Positions 62,591-64,000 of a stretch of DNA of 64,000 bases are shown in pieces. The number at the start of each line of letters is the position of its first letter. Position 1 is the first letter of the stretch. The DNA is taken from the NCBI RefSeq assembly GCF_900465345.1, contig NZ_UEGO01000033.1, forward strand, positions 92,759 through 156,758. The letters are read 5' to 3'. The notes beneath the pieces were generated by a model that did not search any database, was not told where the DNA came from, and saw nothing but the letters and a program-made list of their open reading frames with translations. The translations under genes were made by a program, and so were the position numbers. The stretch comes from Asaia bogorensis (GTDB taxonomy: Bacteria; Pseudomonadota; Alphaproteobacteria; Acetobacterales; Acetobacteraceae).

Positions 62591-63343
62591 ATGGCTGCGC
62601 CCGCTGGCGACCTCGCCTCACTTCCCTTCACCCCGTGGGAAATGTTCCTCGGTGCCGGCCCCGTCGTGCGCTTCGTCATGATGCTGCTGATCGTGGCCTG
62701 CGTGATCAGCTGGGCGGTGTTTGTCGCCAAGGTCGTTGAGGTCATGCGTGTCAGGCGTGCGCTGTCACAGGCCGAACTGAAGCTGGAAAATGCAGCTTCG
62801 CTTGCCGAGTCCCAGTCGCTTTGCCCCGATATCGGCATCGTCCGCGCCCTGCTACTGGCAGCCTCCAATGAATGGACACGCTCTGCCGATGTGCTGGAAG
62901 ACCGCGAAGGACTGAAAGAGCGCATCATGCTGCATCTTGAGCGTCTGGAAGCGGCAGAAGGGCGTCGCCTGATGCGCGGCACGGGAATTCTGGCTACGAT
63001 CGGCGCGACATCGCCGTTTATCGGGCTTTTCGGCACGGTATGGGGCATCATGACCTCGTTCACCGGTATTGCCGCCACGAAGGCCACGAGCCTTGCTGTG
63101 GTCGCCCCCGGCATTGCCGAGGCCCTGCTTGCGACTGCGTTGGGGCTCGTGGCAGCCATCCCAGCCGTCGTGATCTATAATTTCCTCTCGCGACAGTGCC
63201 TTGGCTGCAAAGCGCAGGTGGGTGATCTCACCGCGCTTATTCTGCGTCTCGTCTCACGCGACCTGAGCCGCCTGCATGTACAGGGCGGCGGTGGGCAGGT
63301 GCTGCGCTTTGCAACACCGCGTGCCGAGCAGGCCGGCCGCTGA
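62591..63343 (+). CDS. exbB: TonB-system proton channel ExbB
   Basis: A MotA/TolQ/ExbB-family protein of 250 residues from ATG 62591, with AGGAGAG upstream. Helices at about 25-45, then TSPFIGLFGTVWGIMTSF and ALLATALGLVAAIPAVVIYNFL. It couples proton flow to TonB for outer-membrane receptor function, such as the Fiu/PiuA-like receptor in this window. A two-base gap separates it from exbD. Confidence 0.93.
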   Translation: MAAPAGDLASLPFTPWEMFLGAGPVVRFVMMLLIVACVISWAVFVAKVVEVMRVRRALSQAELKLENAASLAESQSLCPDIGIVRALLLAASNEWTRSADVLEDREGLKERIMLHLERLEAAEGRRLMRGTGILATIGATSPFIGLFGTVWGIMTSFTGIAATKATSLAVVAPGIAEALLATALGLVAAIPAVVIYNFLSRQCLGCKAQVGDLTALILRLVSRDLSRLHVQGGGGQVLRFATPRAEQAGR

Positions 63344-63345
63344 TC

Positions 63346-63780
63346 ATGGCGCTGCGTATGCGTCATGCCGACGACACGGCGCTCGATGCCCATGAGCTGA
63401 ACGTGACACCGCTGATCGATGTCATGCTCGTGCTTCTGGTTATCTTCATGGTGACGGCACCGCTGAGCACGGTCAACGTTCCGGTGGATTTGCCCTCCTC
63501 AACCCAGAAACCGGCCCCGCGTCCGGCCAATCCGATTTTCGTCACGGTGAAAGCCGACAAATCCCTGGCTCTGGGTGAGGACGATATCAGCAATGAGGCG
63601 CTTCCCCTGCGTCTCATGACCTTGACGAATGGCCATAAGGATGAGCGCATCTTCCTGCGCGCGGACAAGACCGTGGATTACGAGACGCTGACGAAAACCA
63701 TGGATCTGCTGCGCAAGGCAGGATTCCTGAAGGTGGCGCTCGTCAATCTGCAGGGTCAGGAGGAGGGCGACGAACCGTGA
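63346..63780 (+). CDS. exbD: TonB-system biopolymer transport protein ExbD
   Basis: A protein of 144 residues. One N-terminal helix carries the essential Asp (TPLIDVMLVLLVIFMVT), followed by a periplasmic domain ending in a RKAGFLKVALVN strand. It partners ExbB and TonB. The stop overlaps the next start (GTGA). Confidence 0.94.
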   Translation: MALRMRHADDTALDAHELNVTPLIDVMLVLLVIFMVTAPLSTVNVPVDLPSSTQKPAPRPANPIFVTVKADKSLALGEDDISNEALPLRLMTLTNGHKDERIFLRADKTVDYETLTKTMDLLRKAGFLKVALVNLQGQEEGDEP

Positions 63781-64000
63781 CCGCAAGGCGTTATCGTACG
63801 GCGCCAGCCACCCCGGCAGCGGCTCTACCCGCAGCGGGAGACATGCTGTCCTTTCGCGCTGTCTACCAGCTTCATCAGAAGCTTGAGGGGCAGCGGCAAC
63901 GGCGTCTTGGCAGCTGCTCCGCGCTCGCCATCCTTGCCTTGACGGGTCTCGGGATCTGGGCAGCCTCGACCCTGCGCGCAACCCCGCCCCTCCCCTATGC
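63777..64000 (+). CDS. tonB: TonB energy transducer, 5' part only
   Basis: From GTG 63777, overlapping the exbD stop, 74 codons are open to the window edge. A short cytoplasmic stretch is followed by a membrane anchor (CSALAILALTGLGIWAA) and the start of a Pro-containing periplasmic region (ATPPLPY). The position after exbD and the single N-terminal helix identify TonB; the C-terminal domain lies outside the window. Confidence 0.7.
   Translation, partial: MTARRYRTAPATPAAALPAAGDMLSFRAVYQLHQKLEGQRQRRLGSCSALAILALTGLGIWAASTLRATPPLPY

Overview
The window looks like a chromosomal segment of an acetic acid bacterium (Acetobacteraceae, Alphaproteobacteria). The signs are a C4-pathway 5-aminolevulinate synthase (HemA), a gluconate 5-dehydrogenase closely resembling Gluconobacter Gno, an OprB-type sugar porin, a polyol dehydrogenase/kinase pair and fairly high G+C with AT-rich intergenic islands. 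The genus cannot be fixed by eye; an Asaia-like genome is one possibility. No rRNA, tRNA, CRISPR array, transposase or phage gene was seen.

Layout. (1) 1-3.6 kb: divergent sulfide/persulfide detoxification genes (DUF442-rhodanese/SQR-like flavoprotein, persulfide dioxygenase, peroxiredoxin, ArsR regulator). (2) 3.7-6.8 kb: class A acid phosphatase lipoprotein and a first beta-solenoid/Hint protein. (3) 7.2-12.2 kb: sulfate assimilation operon cysG-cysH-cysD-cysNC on the minus strand, closed by a strong terminator. (4) 12.5-24.3 kb: gno, a hybrid histidine kinase, a large MscS channel, hemA, a degenerate EAL protein and an MFS transporter. (5) 24.4-43.8 kb: the most unusual region. On the minus strand are two paralogous Hint proteins with AIDA-like repeats, a divergent AMP-ligase and a fully reducing one-module PKS. 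Divergently on the plus strand are a glycosyltransferase, two autotransporter-type O-heptosyltransferases, a fatty acyl-AMP ligase and a small protein. (6) 43.9-49.4 kb: PiuA/Fiu-like siderophore receptor with a Sel1 partner, OprB porin, PhzF-like protein. (7) 49.5-52.5 kb: erythritol/threitol-type dehydrogenase and a DhaK-DhaL kinase. (8) 53.0-59.9 kb: a tight operon of a one-module NRPS (predicted glycine), a glycosyltransferase and a Drr-type ABC exporter. (9) 59.9-64 kb: SSS symporter with DUF3311 partner, PiuC hydroxylase, and exbB-exbD-tonB, which runs off the end.

Working model for region 5 (inference): the Hint proteins carry strand-loop-strand repeats of the kind that AIDA/TibA O-heptosyltransferases modify, and such enzymes are encoded next door, but the proteins end in a Hint domain plus a conserved tail instead of an outer-membrane barrel. 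The PKS and two AMP-ligases imply a dedicated acyl product. The locus may build a glycosylated, possibly self-cleaving and perhaps acylated surface or secreted beta-solenoid. Region 8 is a second, separate candidate pathway, for an exported glycosylated acyl-glycine-like product.
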